Shown: positions 28,261-35,832 of the stretch, in pieces | Numbering within the stretch: the first letter of the stretch is position 1 | Layout of the letters: each line of letters starts with the position of its first letter | Source of the DNA: Parabacteroides johnsonii DSM 18315 | Lineage (GTDB): Bacteria > Bacteroidota > Bacteroidia > Bacteroidales > Tannerellaceae | Reading direction: 5' to 3' | DNA: 64,000 nucleotides | Assembly (NCBI RefSeq): GCF_025151045.1 | Contig: NZ_CP102285.1 | Location: forward strand, 372,001-436,000 | Notes under the pieces: model-generated | What the model was told of the DNA's origin: nothing | Database searches by the model: none | The model's input: the letters and a program-made list of their open reading frames with translations, nothing else | Position numbers and translations under genes: made by a program

Positions 28261-28923
28261 TTATCGGCGTCTTTTTAAATAGTTCTCCAAACCTTCGCGG
28301 CGTAGTGTGCAGGCGGGGCAATGGCCGCAGCCTTCTGCCATGATACCATTGTAGCAGGTGAGGGTTTGGGTCCGTACAAGGTCGAAAACTCCTAACGTGT
28401 CGGACAGTTCCCACACTTCGCTTTTGTCCCGGTCCATCAGGGGCGTGTGGATCACGAACTGTTCGTCCATTGCCAGGTTCAGGGTGACGTTGAGGGAGCG
28501 GACGAATGTATCGCGGCAATCGGGATAACCGCTGAAATCGGCTTCCGATACACCGGTTACGAGATGGAAGATTCCTTTGCTGCGTGCGAGGATGGCGGCG
28601 AAGGTCAGGAATACCATGTTGCGTCCCGGGACGAAGGTGTTCGGGTAGCTGTCTGCCGGTTTTTCCTGATCCATTGAGATGTCGGTATTTGTCAGCGAAC
28701 AGTTCGGATCGAGCTGGCTGATCAACGATACGTCCAACAATTGGAACGGAACGTCGGCATCGGCTGCAATTTTTCGTGCAACCTCTATTTCCAGGGAATG
28801 TTTTTGTCCGTATGTAAAGCATACGGCTTCTACGCGAGAAAAGTGCTTCTTGGCCCAGAACAGGCAGGTCGTGGAGTCTTGTCCACCGGAGAAGCATACC
28901 AAAGCGGCTTCTTGATGTTTCAT
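28261..28923 (-). CDS. queC: 7-cyano-7-deazaguanine synthase
   Basis: 221 residues from the ATG at 28923 ([18 protein letters not shown]). A longer in-frame start at 29109 would add 62 non-family residues and include the promoter. QueC converts carboxydeazaguanine to preQ0 using ATP and ammonia. The PP-loop is SGGQDSTT (about 13-20) and the zinc site is the C-terminal cluster [16 protein letters not shown] (four Cys). [14 protein letters not shown] is the usual internal motif. It is first of the queC-queF unit. Confidence 0.95.
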   Translation of the reverse strand: MKHQEAALVCFSGGQDSTTCLFWAKKHFSRVEAVCFTYGQKHSLEIEVARKIAADADVPFQLLDVSLISQLDPNCSLTNTDISMDQEKPADSYPNTFVPGRNMVFLTFAAILARSKGIFHLVTGVSEADFSGYPDCRDTFVRSLNVTLNLAMDEQFVIHTPLMDRDKSEVWELSDTLGVFDLVRTQTLTCYNGIMAEGCGHCPACTLRREGLENYLKRRR

Positions 28924-28988
28924 ATTTTTCTTGTTTTTAATACGTGGTTTAGCAAGCACACGGAAAAGGAAACGTCCCTTTTCGGGTG

Positions 28989-28996
28989 CAAAGATA
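28989..28996 (-). promoter_or_regulatory. -7 promoter box of queC-queF
   Basis: On the minus strand TATCTTTG (28996 to 28989) lies about 66 bp upstream of the queC ATG. No well-spaced -33 TTTG is present. No preQ1 riboswitch was recognised in the leader. Confidence 0.4.
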
Positions 28997-29017
28997 CTTT
29001 TTTTATTGACAAAAGGG

Positions 29018-29041
29018 TATGTCAAATATCGGTATTTATGG
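29018..29041 (+). repeat. Dispersed motif, copy 2 (TGTCAAATATCGGTATT)
   Basis: TGTCAAATATCGGTATTTAT then GG, sharing its core with the minus strand at 23662-23685. Confidence 0.5.
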
Positions 29042-29126
29042 AACGCAGAGAAGAAGAGTTGCACAATTTTGGTGAATTTGTGCGGCACATTTTTGCTATA
29101 AGTGTGCAATATTTAAAAAAAGTAGT

Positions 29127-29134
29127 TATCTTTG
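29127..29134 (+). promoter_or_regulatory. -7 promoter box of the FadL-like gene
   Basis: TATCTTTG lies 59 bp before the ATG at 29194. The -33 element is not convincing. Confidence 0.4.
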
Positions 29135-29193
29135 CCGCCGTTTATGTCTCCGGGAAGGCATAATAGAAATAGGTATTAATAAATAAAGTTTTT

Positions 29194-30660
29194 ATGAAGA
29201 AAGTTATCGCGTTAGCATGTCTTTCCATGCTTCCAATGACGTATGTGGCCGCAGAAGGTTATCAGGTAAACGCACAGAGTACGAAGCAGGCCGGTATGGG
29301 GCATGTCGGTGTTGCAATGAAACTGGGTGCGGAAAGTATGCACTTCAATCCTGCCGGATTGGCATTTATGGAAAATAAGATACATTTGTCGGCTGGTGTT
29401 TCCGGTGTTTTCTCAAAAGGTAAATTTACAGACGGAGATTATGTGCAGCGTCCGGATAATACGCCCAGCACTCCTCTTTATGTATATGCCGGTTTTAAAA
29501 TCTATGATAATCTGGCAGCAGGTGTGAGCGTAACGACTCCCTACGGTAGTTCCATGAACTGGGGAAAGGATTGGAAAGGTGCTCATCTGGTACAGGATAT
29601 CGCCTTGAAAGCATTTAATGTGCAACCGACTGTTTCCTGGAAGATCACGGACCGTCTGAGTGTCGGTGCCGGCTTGATGATGGAGTTCGGCAATATCGAA
29701 CTGAGCCGTGCGTTGATCGGCCCTGGTGAAATGAATAATATGGCAAACGGATTGATGGAGCAGTTCGGCCCTATTTTGGCTCAACATCCTGAATTGGCCG
29801 CTTTGATTAAGCCTACCGTTGATAAGCTGATGACTGATATGGCGAAATATCAGGATGCATCCGCCGCTTCTGTCAATCTGAAAGGGGATGCCGGTGTCCG
29901 GTTAGGTTTTAATGTGGGTGCTATGTTCGATATTAACGAAAAGTGGACGGTAGGTGTTTCTTATCGCTCGAAAGTAAAGGCACGTGTGAAAGAAGGTAAC
30001 ATTTCATTGAGTTATGCGAATGAAACAGATTTGAAGAATAATTTGCTTCCTCAGGTAGCAGGCTTGTTGAAAACAGCTGAAGCAGCCGGTTTCCCTATCC
30101 CCGAATCGATGAAGGATTTTTCTATTCCTCCATTGGATGAAGGCACTTTCTCCGCCGAACTGCCATTGCCGGATAACTGGAATGTAGGGGTTACCTTCAA
30201 GCCGACTAACCGTTGGATCCTCTCCGGGGAAGTTCAGTTTGTGGGCTGGGGCGCTTACAAGAACTTGGCAATCAATTTCGCTCCGTCATCTTTAAGCAAA
30301 TATGACATGGTAGCGAGAAAGGAATATAAGAACTCACGTATCTACCGTGTCGGTGCACAGTTTGCCGCAACGAATCGCTTGGATGTTCGTTTAGGTGCTT
30401 ACTTCGACGAATCACCTGTGAAAGACGATTATCTGAACCCTGAAACACCGAGTATGAATAAATTCGGTATTACTACCGGTTTGAGTTTCCGTCCTATCGC
30501 TCCGTTATCTATCGACTTTGCATTTTCTTATGTGACAGGTTTCGGACGTGACGGTTCTTATAGTGACAAGAGCTTGATTACTGGTAATGACCGTACATTC
30601 GGAGGACATTACAACATCTATGCTTTGATGCCGTCGATCGGAGTATCCTACGCTTTTTAA
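29194..30660 (+). CDS. OmpP1/FadL/TodX-family outer-membrane transporter
   Basis: 488 residues with signal peptide MKKVIALACLSMLPMTYVAA. FadL-family barrels let hydrophobic compounds such as long-chain fatty acids cross the outer membrane. The hatch motif NPAGLAF (about 50), GMGHVGVAM, and the strand-rich body (LSVGAGLMMEFGNIELS, NWNVGVTFKPTNRWILSGE) fit the family. The last strand ends GVSYAF, the expected aromatic C-terminus for BAM recognition. Its own intrinsic terminator seems to have been split by IS110 copy A, 22 bp after the stop. Confidence 0.9.
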   Translation: MKKVIALACLSMLPMTYVAAEGYQVNAQSTKQAGMGHVGVAMKLGAESMHFNPAGLAFMENKIHLSAGVSGVFSKGKFTDGDYVQRPDNTPSTPLYVYAGFKIYDNLAAGVSVTTPYGSSMNWGKDWKGAHLVQDIALKAFNVQPTVSWKITDRLSVGAGLMMEFGNIELSRALIGPGEMNNMANGLMEQFGPILAQHPELAALIKPTVDKLMTDMAKYQDASAASVNLKGDAGVRLGFNVGAMFDINEKWTVGVSYRSKVKARVKEGNISLSYANETDLKNNLLPQVAGLLKTAEAAGFPIPESMKDFSIPPLDEGTFSAELPLPDNWNVGVTFKPTNRWILSGEVQFVGWGAYKNLAINFAPSSLSKYDMVARKEYKNSRIYRVGAQFAATNRLDVRLGAYFDESPVKDDYLNPETPSMNKFGITTGLSFRPIAPLSIDFAFSYVTGFGRDGSYSDKSLITGNDRTFGGHYNIYALMPSIGVSYAF

Positions 30661-30682
30661 CCTAACAATATCATATATCAGT

Positions 30683-30699
30683 AAGAAAGGGGGTGAATT
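30683..30699 (+). terminator. Left half of a split terminator of the FadL-like gene
   Basis: AAGAAAGGGGG (30683-30693) plus TGAATT. Its partner CCCCCTTTCTT and T run lie at 32081-32096, on the other side of the IS110 copy A. Joined at AATT they form an 11-bp perfect stem with a 6-nt loop and T tract. Confidence 0.65.
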
Positions 30700-30853
30700 C
30701 TAAGTCCTCTCCAAACAATATCTCTCAAATCTTACCCAAGTTTACGAACATTAACGTATCCTTGGGTAAGTTCGTATATAGACATAACAACTCTTCAGAA
30801 GTGTATAGCTACTTCCTAAACCTAAGATGTTTTCGAAGTTAAGGATCTTTTTA

Positions 30854-31849
30854 TTATACGGCTAATGTTACAAATGGAGTCTGCCTTCGTATCACAGCAA
30901 AAGATCTTGCTATGATTTTGGCTCTTACAGCATTGATTACAGATGCTTTATGTTTCCCCTCCGCTATTTTCCTTTTATAATATGCTTTCATCTGCGGATC
31001 CCAAGATATGGCAGTAATAGCTGCTCGGGTAAGGTATACTTTTACTTCTTTGTTAGCCAATGAAGAAGTCTGCGTTTTTCCCCGTATGGAAATACCTGAA
31101 GTATGTTCAAATGGGGCAACCCCACAATAGCAGGCAAATTTCCTCGGGTTGTCAAATCTTTGAAAATTGTCAGTAACACACAGTAATACAATGGCATTGA
31201 TAATTCCTATTCCTTTTATACTTCTTAATAGCAAGTAGTTTGTGTAAAGCGATGTACTGGCGGCTATTAGTTGCTCCATATCTTCTTCCACTTCCAGGAT
31301 CTTTTCTTTTATCGACTTGAGCTGCTCTTCCAAAAAAGAAATGGATTCTGTCACATCAGCCAACTTAGCCATCTGGGAGAATGTTTCCAATAACTTTATG
31401 CTTGATACTTTTTGCTTGACCAAATTGTCACGTATAATAATCCATCCCCGCAGTCTCACCAAGTCTTTGTTAGGTAATTTGTATAACTCTAGTTTTCGAT
31501 AATGTAATACCGCATAGTTCGCTATCCGTTTGGCGTCAATGCGGTCATTTTTGCCTCGTTGCAAGCCTATGGACTTCTTGATGGTCAACGGGCAAACCAA
31601 AGCCAGGGAAAATCCCATGGAGACACTGGAAACAGATAACTCTGTGACATAGCTTCCCATGTTTTCAGCACAGAACAAGAGTTTGGATAAAGAGAGATGA
31701 TAACCTGCTATCCAATCCAATAAAGATTGGATCCCTTCTGGAGTGTTATCAAAAGACTTGTGAGACAACTCTTTTTCGGCCGCAGACATTAATGATGCAT
31801 CGAAAGTTTTTTTCCCTACATCAAGACCTACAAAATGAGAATAATTCAT
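30854..31849 (-). CDS. IS110-family DEDD transposase, copy A
   Basis: 331 residues from MNYSHFVGLDVGKKTFDASL; an in-frame ATG nine codons upstream (31876) is less likely because the family begins close to the first Asp. The RuvC-like DEDD domain shows Asp in GLDVGKK, Glu in CAENMGSY, and Asp in GKNDRIDAKRIANYA. The C-terminal Transposase_20 domain has KGIGIINAI and YCGVAPFEHTSG with the Ser-containing SIRGKTQTSS stretch. It differs from copy B at only about two residues (Ile/Met in KKS-GLQRG and Asn/Thr in FQRFD-PRK). It appears intact. Confidence 0.93.
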   Translation of the reverse strand: MNYSHFVGLDVGKKTFDASLMSAAEKELSHKSFDNTPEGIQSLLDWIAGYHLSLSKLLFCAENMGSYVTELSVSSVSMGFSLALVCPLTIKKSIGLQRGKNDRIDAKRIANYAVLHYRKLELYKLPNKDLVRLRGWIIIRDNLVKQKVSSIKLLETFSQMAKLADVTESISFLEEQLKSIKEKILEVEEDMEQLIAASTSLYTNYLLLRSIKGIGIINAIVLLCVTDNFQRFDNPRKFACYCGVAPFEHTSGISIRGKTQTSSLANKEVKVYLTRAAITAISWDPQMKAYYKRKIAEGKHKASVINAVRAKIIARSFAVIRRQTPFVTLAV

Positions 31850-32076
31850 AATTTTGTATTTTACAGTATTAAACATGAAGGAGAAACAGCTAATACATTT
31901 ATTAGGTCGTAAGCCTACAATTCTAACTGGCTAGGTTCTCCTATTAAGAGTGTTGCAGTCTGTCAGCCTATAGTCATTTAAGACTAGTGTCAAAGTTAGT
32001 TCACTGCAACTCTTCTTTTCAAATATACACTTATATTTTATTGTGATATTTAATACTGCAAATGTAAATGTGTCAA
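31850..32076 (-). ncRNA. Candidate bridge RNA region of IS110 copy A
   Basis: Inferred from family knowledge that IS110 elements encode a guide RNA in the 5' non-coding end. On the minus strand, AGAGTTGCAGT pairs with ACTGCAACACT (one mismatch) around an internal loop; a second structure follows. The second loop holds TTAGAATT (31926 to 31919), identical to the 3' element end (30703 to 30696). Relative to copy B, it lacks two bases and has three substitutions. RNA ends are unknown. Confidence 0.45.
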
Positions 32077-32130
32077 AATTCCCCCTTTCTTTTTTTATGC
32101 TGGCCAACATATAAAGTAAAGTCTAAAAAA

Positions 32131-32270
32131 ATTGTTTTGTATAAAATAAAATTGTTCCTTTGCAAAGTCACTCGTTTTAAGAGATATTATAAGTAGAGAG
32201 TAACCAAGCAAAAGAAGCCTTGACTATACGGGATGTGTAGCTTGACAACTTATCGTGTCAAGCTTTTTTG
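32131..32270 (+). promoter_or_regulatory. Orphan promoter and hairpin terminator between the IS elements
   Basis: ATTG-N20-TTCCTTTG (32131-32162) is promoter-like. About 75 nt later AGCTTGACA/TGTCAAGCT (32239-32247 with 32256-32264, counted from the sequence) makes a hairpin followed by a T run. The arrangement resembles the MATE leader but no downstream resistance gene remains. It could encode a small RNA of roughly 100 nt. Confidence 0.35.
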
Positions 32271-32335
32271 TAATATGGGATTGACAAGGATAAATAATAA
32301 TATAATAATGACAGCCGAAACTTTAATTATGACGA

Positions 32336-32375
32336 GGAGCGTGTCCCATATTTGGGGCGCGCTCCTTTTGTAAAA
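32336..32375 (+). terminator. GC-rich hairpin with T tract
   Basis: GGAGCGTGTCCC and GGGGCGCGCTCC flank a short AT loop and are followed by TTTTG. A short frame starting ATGACAGCCGAAAC (about 32308) runs into it. It may end a short transcript or be a second leader hairpin. Confidence 0.45.
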
Positions 32376-32416
32376 GCCGGTATTCCCACAGCAGTCTTAT
32401 TCTTTTTATAAGATAT

Positions 32417-32469
32417 GAAAATCAAGTTATTTATCTTGATTTTCTATTGCAAGAACTTGCCCAAGTTCT
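32417..32469. repeat. Two small hairpins before the IS1182-like transposase
   Basis: GAAAATCAAG/CTTGATTTTC (32417-32426 with 32435-32444) and AGAACTTG/CAAGTTCT (32452-32459 with 32462-32469) are perfect inverted repeats 40-90 bp before the transposase start. They may be subterminal features of that element. I could not identify its terminal repeats. Confidence 0.45.
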
Positions 32470-32508
32470 GATATTTTTGTAATTTAGTGACAAATAAACG
32501 CTTGCAAG

Positions 32509-34175
32509 ATGCCAGAAAATTTACACTTCAGAAGTTATGATCCCGATCAAACGCTACTTTTTCCCCAGAGGATCGACCGGGATATCCCTAAGGATGATCC
32601 TGTACGTATCCTCAAGTCGGTTATCGAGAGCCTGGACCTGTCAGGTTTCAAGAAACTATACCATGAGCGTGGCCGCAGCCCTTATCATCCCAAAATGATG
32701 CTCATGGTAATCCTTTATAGTTACATGAATAACGTATACTCATGCCGAAAAATAGAGAAACTCCTATACCGGGACATCTATTATATCTGGCTGTCGGGAT
32801 ATCAGAAGCCTGACTTCGCTACCATCAACCGTTTCCGTAACCGTGTCAAGAATGAGATCGGACATATATTCACCCTCTTAGTGTTGATATTGGTAGAGAA
32901 AGGTTTTGTCACGCTTGAGGTCGAGTACCTTGACGGGACGAAGATAGAATCCAAGGCGAACAAGTATACCTTCGTATGGCGCAAGAGCGTGGAAAGGAAC
33001 CGTGAGAAGCTGTTGGAGAAAATCCGTGTGTTACTCCAGCAGATCAACGAGCAGATGGCACAAGACAAGGCGGCCGATGTTGACACCTTGGAGCTTACCC
33101 CCAGACATTGTGCGAGATCTCCAAGGAATTCAAGGAGGCACTCGGTTCGGCACCTGAGGCAAAGACAAAGGAAGAGAAGGCCGCGCAAAGAGGAAAGAAC
33201 AAGATGTTCAAAGAATTGGAGAGGCATGGCGAGAAGCTAGCGGAATATAACAGCCGCCTGGAACAGATGGAAGGCCGCAATTCCATCTCCAAGACCGATC
33301 CCTCGGCCACATTCATGCGCATGAAGGAAGACGCCATGTGTAATGGACAAACCAAGCCCGGCTACAACTTGCAGATATCCTCCGAGAACCAATTCATCAC
33401 AGACTTCGCCCTCTTTCCGAACCCGACCGACACGCTGACCTTCATACCATTCCTTGGCTCTTTCCCGGGCCGTTACGGTCGTTTCCCAAAAAGGGTCGTC
33501 GCCGACTCCGGATACGGCTCGGAAGAGAACTACCGTTTCATGGACGAAGCCGGCATTGAGGGGTTCGTCAAATACAATCGTTTCCATTTGGAACACCGTC
33601 CCCGCTATAAACCTGACACCTTTCATCCCGACAGCCTCTATTATAATGAGGAAGGAGATTATTACATATGCCCGATGGGGCAGCGCATGTCCCGGACCGG
33701 TACGGTGCAAACCCGGACGGAGGGCGGTTATATCTCCCAGAGCGCCTGTTATCGCGCCATACGATGCAAGGGGTGTCCCTTGCGCTGCCTCTGTTACAAG
33801 GCCAAGGCCAACCAAAGGACGATCAGGGTCAATCACCGGCTTAATGCCTATAAGCGAAAGGCCTGTGAATTATTGACTTCAGAAGAAGGGATCAAGGAAA
33901 GGGGAAGGCGGTGCATTGAACCGGAGGCAGTCTTCGGACAGATGAAGTCCAATATGGCTTACCGCCGTTTCAGGCATATGGGAAAAGACAAGGTCGTGAT
34001 GGATTTTACCTTCTTTGCCATAGCCTTCAATATAAAGAAACTATGTTCAATGATGAGAAAAGTGGACAAAAAGGGAAGAAAAGCGTCTTTTTATGGAAAA
34101 TTCGTGGTTATTTTTATTTGTTACATGCATAAACTGGAAATATGCCAGGATAAGTTTGAAAAAATGACGGCATAA
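32509..34175 (+). pseudogene. IS1182-like DDE transposase, frameshifted
   Basis: Two overlapping frames form one protein. 32509-33240 gives the N-terminal DUF772-type helical domain (MPENLHFRSYDPDQTLLFPQ; YHPKMMLMVILYSYMNNVYS) and the first catalytic Asp in YLDGTKIESKANKYTF. After a change of frame by -1 near 33095-33105, in LELTP, the second frame (to 34175) continues LCEISKEFKEAL and carries Asp in VADSGYGSEENY and Glu in EPEAVFGQMKSN. A single missing base after a CCCCC run explains the break. There is no A6G-type slippery site, so I favour inactivation over programmed frameshifting. Confidence 0.82.
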
Positions 34176-34200
34176 TCAAATTTATTGCTGTATAGACACA

Positions 34201-34228
34201 AAAAAGAGGCTGCACATAATCAGGAATT
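34201..34228 (+). terminator. Left half of a second split inverted repeat
   Basis: AAAAAGAGGCTG (34201-34212) matches CAGCCCCTTTTT (35613-35624) with one mismatch, on the two sides of IS110 copy B. When joined at AATT (34225-34228), the loop is 16 nt. It probably terminated the IS1182-like transcript. Confidence 0.5.
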
Positions 34229-34291
34229 ATGACACATTTACATTTGCAGTATTAAATATCACAATAAAATATAAGTGTATATTTGAAAAGA

Positions 34292-34450
34292 AGAGTTGCA
34301 GTGAACTAACTTTGACACTAGTCTTAAATGACTATAGGCTGAATCAGACTGCAACTCTCTTAATAGGAGAACCTAGCCAGTTAGAATTGTAGGTTCACGA
34401 CCTAATAAATGTATTAGCTGTTTCTCCTTCATGTTTAATACTGTAAAATA
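34292..34450 (+). ncRNA. Candidate bridge RNA region of IS110 copy B
   Basis: AGAGTTGCAGT (34292-34302) pairs perfectly with ACTGCAACTCT (34348-34358). Inside, TAGTC/GACTA makes a small apical hairpin, leaving an internal loop. Its 3' side holds GGCTGAAT (34337-34344), the reverse complement of ATTCAGCC spanning the right junction (35610-35617). A second structure, closed roughly by GGAGAA and TTCTCC, holds TTAGAATT (34381-34388), identical to the 3' element end (35605-35612). These fit target- and donor-binding loops as known for IS621. Ends and expression are inferred. Confidence 0.5.
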
Positions 34451-34457
34451 CAAAATT

Positions 34458-35453
34458 ATGAATTATTCTCATTTTGTAGGTCTTGATGTAGGAAAAAAAA
34501 CTTTCGATGCATCATTAATGTCTGCGGCCGAAAAAGAGTTGTCTCACAAGTCTTTTGATAACACTCCAGAAGGGATCCAATCTTTATTGGATTGGATAGC
34601 AGGTTATCATCTCTCTTTATCCAAACTCTTGTTCTGTGCTGAAAACATGGGAAGCTATGTCACAGAGTTATCTGTTTCCAGTGTCTCCATGGGATTTTCC
34701 CTGGCTTTGGTTTGCCCGTTGACCATCAAGAAGTCCATGGGCCTACAACGAGGCAAAAATGACCGCATTGACGCCAAAAGGATAGCGAACTATGCGGTAT
34801 TACATTATCGAAAACTAGAGTTATACAAATTACCTAACAAAGACTTGGTGAGACTGCGGGGATGGATTATTATACGTGACAATTTGGTCAAGCAAAAAGT
34901 ATCAAGCATAAAGTTATTGGAAACATTCTCCCAGATGGCTAAGTTGGCTGATGTGACAGAATCCATTTCTTTTTTGGAAGAGCAGCTCAAGTCGATAAAA
35001 GAAAAGATCCTGGAAGTGGAAGAAGATATGGAGCAACTAATAGCCGCCAGTACATCGCTTTACACAAACTACTTGCTATTAAGAAGTATAAAAGGAATAG
35101 GAATTATCAATGCCATTGTATTACTGTGTGTTACTGACAATTTTCAAAGATTTGACACCCCGAGGAAATTTGCCTGCTATTGTGGGGTTGCCCCATTTGA
35201 ACATACTTCAGGTATTTCCATACGGGGAAAAACGCAGACTTCTTCATTGGCTAACAAAGAAGTAAAAGTATACCTTACCCGAGCAGCTATTACTGCCATA
35301 TCTTGGGATCCGCAGATGAAAGCATATTATAAAAGGAAAATAGCGGAGGGGAAACATAAAGCATCTGTAATCAATGCAGTAAGAGCCAAAATCATAGCAA
35401 GATCTTTTGCTGTGATACGAAGGCAGACTCCATTTGTAACATTAGCCGTATAA
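34458..35453 (+). CDS. IS110-family DEDD transposase, copy B
   Basis: 331 residues, essentially the same protein as copy A, with the complete DEDD residues (GLDVGKK, CAENMGSY, GKNDRIDAKR) and a Transposase_20 domain at about 200-290. By family it is an RNA-guided recombinase acting through a catalytic Ser in the C-terminal domain. An in-frame ATG at 34431 would add nine residues. It is in the opposite orientation to copy A and appears intact, so either copy could supply protein to both ends. Confidence 0.93.
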   Translation: MNYSHFVGLDVGKKTFDASLMSAAEKELSHKSFDNTPEGIQSLLDWIAGYHLSLSKLLFCAENMGSYVTELSVSSVSMGFSLALVCPLTIKKSMGLQRGKNDRIDAKRIANYAVLHYRKLELYKLPNKDLVRLRGWIIIRDNLVKQKVSSIKLLETFSQMAKLADVTESISFLEEQLKSIKEKILEVEEDMEQLIAASTSLYTNYLLLRSIKGIGIINAIVLLCVTDNFQRFDTPRKFACYCGVAPFEHTSGISIRGKTQTSSLANKEVKVYLTRAAITAISWDPQMKAYYKRKIAEGKHKASVINAVRAKIIARSFAVIRRQTPFVTLAV

Positions 35454-35741
35454 TAAAAAAGGTCCTTAACTTCGAAAACATCTTAGGTTTAGGAAGTAGC
35501 TATACACTTCTGAAGAGTTGTTATGTCTATATACGAACTTACCCAAGGATACGTTAATGTTCGTAAACTTGGGTAAGATTTGAGAGATATTGTTTGGAAA
35601 GGACTTAGAATTCAGCCCCTTTTTATTTGTGTGTGGCCGCATTAAAATGTTCCTTCTCCAATCACACCATGAGGGATTGAGCTCAGTTTCAGTTTCGACA
35701 AAGTGATTTTAGGAATAGACAAAGCTATGCCTTATGCCTCC

Positions 35742-35778
35742 TAACCCATAGCTTTACACCTTCTAAAGCTATGGGTTA
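35742..35778. repeat. Perfect 15-bp hairpin without T tract
   Basis: TAACCCATAGCTTTA (35742-35756) and TAAAGCTATGGGTTA (35764-35778) around a 7-nt loop. The half motif AAAGCTATG also appears at 35720-35728. It lies between IS110 copy B and the glgP terminator region. Its role is unknown. Confidence 0.6.
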
Positions 35779-35832
35779 CGGGACATAAATGATAATGGAA
35801 AACTGAATTTGGTTACGGTTGTCTTGATATGC

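Larger units (their letters stand above)
30696..32076 (-). mobile_element. IS110-family element, copy A
   Basis: About 1381 bp, defined by comparing it with copy B (34229-35612): identity starts at GACACATTTACATTTGCAG on the 5' side and stops after GGACTTAGAATT on the 3' side. There are no terminal inverted repeats. An AATT is present at the element's 3' end (30696-30699) and in the flank at 32077-32080, which I take as the crossover core. The 5' non-coding end (31850-32076) can fold like a bridge RNA; the 3' non-coding end is 158 bp. Confidence 0.85.
34229..35612 (+). mobile_element. IS110-family element, copy B
   Basis: About 1384 bp, inverted relative to copy A. The 3-bp length difference from copy A is explained by a 2-bp insertion in the 5' non-coding end and one extra A after the transposase stop. 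AATT at 34225-34228 (flank) and 35609-35612 (element end) marks the likely crossover core. The 3' non-coding end holds a 10-bp perfect hairpin (CTTACCCAAG at 35538-35547 with 35568-35577). Confidence 0.85.

Noticed and set aside
28924-28988. preQ1 riboswitch in the queC leader
   Set aside because: The leader is short and shows none of the conserved pseudoknot sequence expected.
32233-32376. About 47-codon frame from ATG at 32233 (Met-Cys-Ser-Leu)
   Set aside because: It runs through both hairpins and has no similarity I recognise; chance opening is likely.
33085-33120. Programmed -1 frameshift in the IS1182-like transposase
   Set aside because: No A-rich slippery heptamer or clear downstream pseudoknot; a simple base loss explains the data better.
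34321-34358. A tRNA-like fold in the IS110 5' end
   Set aside because: The stems do not give a cloverleaf and no T-loop consensus is present; a bridge RNA is the better reading.
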